From NCBI RefSeq assembly GCF_001904745.1, contig NZ_MRCD01000025.1, positions 1 to 64,000 on the forward strand: DNA of 64,000 nucleotides, given 5' to 3'. This DNA is from Calothrix sp. HK-06. Lineage in GTDB: Bacteria; Cyanobacteriota; Cyanobacteriia; Cyanobacteriales; Nostocaceae. Below, in pieces: positions 62,202-64,000 of this stretch. The position numbers were made by a program, and so were the translations under genes. Below the pieces are notes generated by a model. The model did no database searches and was not told where the DNA came from. It worked only from the letters and a program-made list of their open reading frames with translations. Positions within the stretch are counted from its first letter, which is position 1. Each line of letters starts with the position of its first letter.

Positions 62202-64000
62202 ATGTCTGCTCATTCTCTGCCTGATAATGCCGTGTGGCATAGTTTAGAACCGAAATTAGCAATACAACAACTGTCAACTAGTGCAGACAAGGGCTTAACG
62301 CCAGAAGAAGTTCAACAGCGTTTACAAAAATATGGACCTAACGAGTTAGAAGAGTCTGGTGGTCGCAGTTCCTGGGAAATTTTGATAGATCAGTTCAAAA
62401 ACATCATGCTGCTGATGTTGATTGGAGTGGCTTTTGTTTCTGGGGTCTTAGATTTTCTGTCTTGGCGTGCGGGAGAACTCAAACCGGGCGAATTACCCTT
62501 TAAAGATACAATTGCCATTTTAGCAATCGTTATTTTGAACGGGATTCTCGGTTATGTACAAGAAAGCCGCGCGGAACAAGCACTTGCAGCTTTGAAAAAA
62601 TTATCTTCCCCAAACGTTAGAGTTATCCGCAACGGCAAACAAGTAGAGATTGCAGGTAAGGATTTAGTGCCTGGTGATTTAATGTTAGTCGAAGCAGGGG
62701 TGCAGTTAGCAGCAGACGGGCGAATAATTGAACAGTCAAACCTGCAAATTCGAGAGTCAGCGCTGACGGGAGAAGCTGAGGCTGTTAACAAGCGGTCAGA
62801 TTTAACGTTGCCAGAAGAAACAGCTTTGGGGGATAGGATTAATTTAGTCTTCCAAGGAACCGAAGTAGTAAATGGACGGGGCAAAATTCTTGTTACCAAC
62901 ACGGGAATGAAAACCGAGTTGGGAAAAATTGCCCAAATGTTGCAGTCAGTCGAAAGCGAACCGACTCCACTACAACAGCGTATGACTCAATTGGGTAATG
63001 TACTCGTTACTGGTTCACTGATACTAGTAGCTTTAGTAATTGCCGCTGGGATGTTTCAAGCAATAAGTTCTGGCGTAACTGGAAACAAACTGCTAGACAC
63101 GTTTAGAGAACTTGTGGAAGTTTCGTTATCAATGGCTGTCGCTGTAGTACCAGAAGGTTTACCCGCCGTTATTACCGTTACCTTAGCATTGGGAACACAG
63201 CGCATGGTTCGGCAAAAAGCTTTAATTCGTAAGTTGCCAGCAGTAGAAACCCTTGGCTCAGTAACAACAATTTGTTCTGATAAAACTGGTACCCTCACCC
63301 AAAATAAAATGGTGGTGCAGCAAATCTTCACCAATAATCAGTTATTTGGGGTGACAGGAAATGGTTATGCTCCACAAGGTGAGTTTAGTTTGAATGGAAA
63401 AACCGTTTCGCCTGAACAAAATCCAGAAATTTCTGCTTTGTTAGTCGCTTGTGCTGTTTGTAATGACTCAGACTTACAAAACGATAAAGGTGACTGGAAA
63501 ATTTTAGGAGACCCTACAGAAGGTGCGTTAGTAACATTAGCGGGAAAAGGCGGCATAGAAAAAGACCAGTGGGAAAGCAAACTGCCTCGTGTCGGCGAAT
63601 TTCCGTTTTCATCCGAACGCAAGCGGATGAGTGTTATTACTAAAATCGAACCAGTTGATACAGGGTTGTTAGCGAACAGTATTGACCCAGTGTTAAAAGA
63701 CCGGGTACGTCAAGAACAATATTTGATGTTTACCAAAGGTTCACCCGAACTGATATTAGCTCGCTGTAATCAAATAGATAATGGTAAACACTCTATCCCT
63801 TTAACTGATGATATACGTAAAGTAATTCTCGCTCAAAACGACAACATGGCGAGTAATGGTTTGCGTGTACTAGGTTTTGCTTACAAGCCATTAACTGAAA
63901 TACCACCCGAAAATTCTGATGAAATTTCTGAACAGGAATTAGTATGGCTTGGTTTAGTAGGAATGCTCGATGCACCACGTCCAGAAGTTCGCGCTGCCGT
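62202..64000 (+). CDS. P2A-type cation ATPase (PacL/SERCA-like), truncated by the window end
   Basis: From ATG 62202 the frame is open to 64000, about 599 codons, so the C-terminal third is missing. P-type landmarks are the TGEA loop at 189-192 (ESALTGEAEAV), TM4 VVPEGLPAVITVTLALGTQR with E318, the phosphorylation site D360 in CSDKTGTLTQNK, LGDPTEGALV and KGSPELIL in the nucleotide domain. The PEGLP motif with E318 is the calcium-site residue of P2A pumps. The second hydrophobic span lies near residues 67-85. Such pumps export Ca2+ (or Mn2+). The actuator motif is TGEA rather than TGES. No GGCGCC site is seen in this part. Confidence 0.9.
   Translation, partial: MSAHSLPDNAVWHSLEPKLAIQQLSTSADKGLTPEEVQQRLQKYGPNELEESGGRSSWEILIDQFKNIMLLMLIGVAFVSGVLDFLSWRAGELKPGELPFKDTIAILAIVILNGILGYVQESRAEQALAALKKLSSPNVRVIRNGKQVEIAGKDLVPGDLMLVEAGVQLAADGRIIEQSNLQIRESALTGEAEAVNKRSDLTLPEETALGDRINLVFQGTEVVNGRGKILVTNTGMKTELGKIAQMLQSVESEPTPLQQRMTQLGNVLVTGSLILVALVIAAGMFQAISSGVTGNKLLDTFRELVEVSLSMAVAVVPEGLPAVITVTLALGTQRMVRQKALIRKLPAVETLGSVTTICSDKTGTLTQNKMVVQQIFTNNQLFGVTGNGYAPQGEFSLNGKTVSPEQNPEISALLVACAVCNDSDLQNDKGDWKILGDPTEGALVTLAGKGGIEKDQWESKLPRVGEFPFSSERKRMSVITKIEPVDTGLLANSIDPVLKDRVRQEQYLMFTKGSPELILARCNQIDNGKHSIPLTDDIRKVILAQNDNMASNGLRVLGFAYKPLTEIPPENSDEISEQELVWLGLVGMLDAPRPEVRAA

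Noticed and set aside
1-64000. tRNA, rRNA, CRISPR arrays or transposases
   Set aside because: I looked through the gene-free stretches for T-arm-like sequences, regular spaced repeats and transposase motifs and found none that could be supported.

Overview
The window looks like chromosome of a filamentous, probably heterocyst-forming (Nostocales-type) cyanobacterium. Pointers are a cyAbrB/CalA-type regulator, a DUF3386 protein, a small Psb35-like membrane protein, a pentapeptide-repeat protein, a UPF0016 manganese/calcium transporter, very large PAS/GAF hybrid histidine kinases, low GC content with long AT-rich intergenic regions, heptameric short tandem repeats (AGTTAGG, ACTCATA) and dispersed intergenic hairpins. 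The palindrome GGCGCC occurs about 85 times by my manual reading, roughly 20 times chance, while I saw no GCGATCGC (HIP1). The strain therefore seems to use an alternate highly iterated palindrome.

Layout. 1-6.4 kb: a truncated gene, two paralogous small exported helical proteins, an SRPBCC protein, an SGNH hydrolase, a peptidoglycan amidase, a histone-deacetylase-fold protein and a small acidic protein. 6.4-16.5 kb: gyrA and lnt, a DUF4870 protein, a methyltransferase-like protein, a GH1 beta-glucosidase, a GFA protein, a membrane endonuclease/exonuclease/phosphatase-fold protein, DUF3386 and a LuxR regulator. 16.7-28 kb: a membrane-anchored TIR-TPR protein, RlpA, a large heme catalase, an unknown membrane/coiled-coil protein, an ArnT-like glycosyltransferase, a zinc-ribbon protein and a CLC-CBS chloride transporter. 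28.3-31.8 kb: cyAbrB, then a same-strand set of Rrf2 regulator, cbiB, pyrR and a Psb35-like gene. 31.9-40.8 kb: a minus-strand signalling block of three large kinases and one response regulator. 41.4-49.3 kb: moaE, a manganese-riboswitch-controlled UPF0016 transporter, a glycosyltransferase pseudogene with two in-frame stops, a TPR protein, a basic-tailed unknown, a DUF39 homocysteine-synthesis protein and a pentapeptide-repeat protein. 49.3-54 kb: an RND efflux pump with its adaptor. 54.6-64 kb: an HD phosphohydrolase, an orphan DppC-type permease, a LapA-domain protein, a likely Fe-S PD-(D/E)XK nuclease, an unknown protein, a beta-propeller/transglutaminase fusion, and a P2A calcium-type ATPase cut by the window end.

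Clear functional couplings are few: the kinase/response-regulator block, the RND pump pair, and the riboswitch with its transporter. The riboswitch leader is the best regulatory find. Its aptamer, terminator and Shine-Dalgarno-sequestering hairpin share arms in a way that predicts both transcriptional and translational ON-switching by Mn2+. No rRNA, tRNA, CRISPR array, transposase or prophage was seen.
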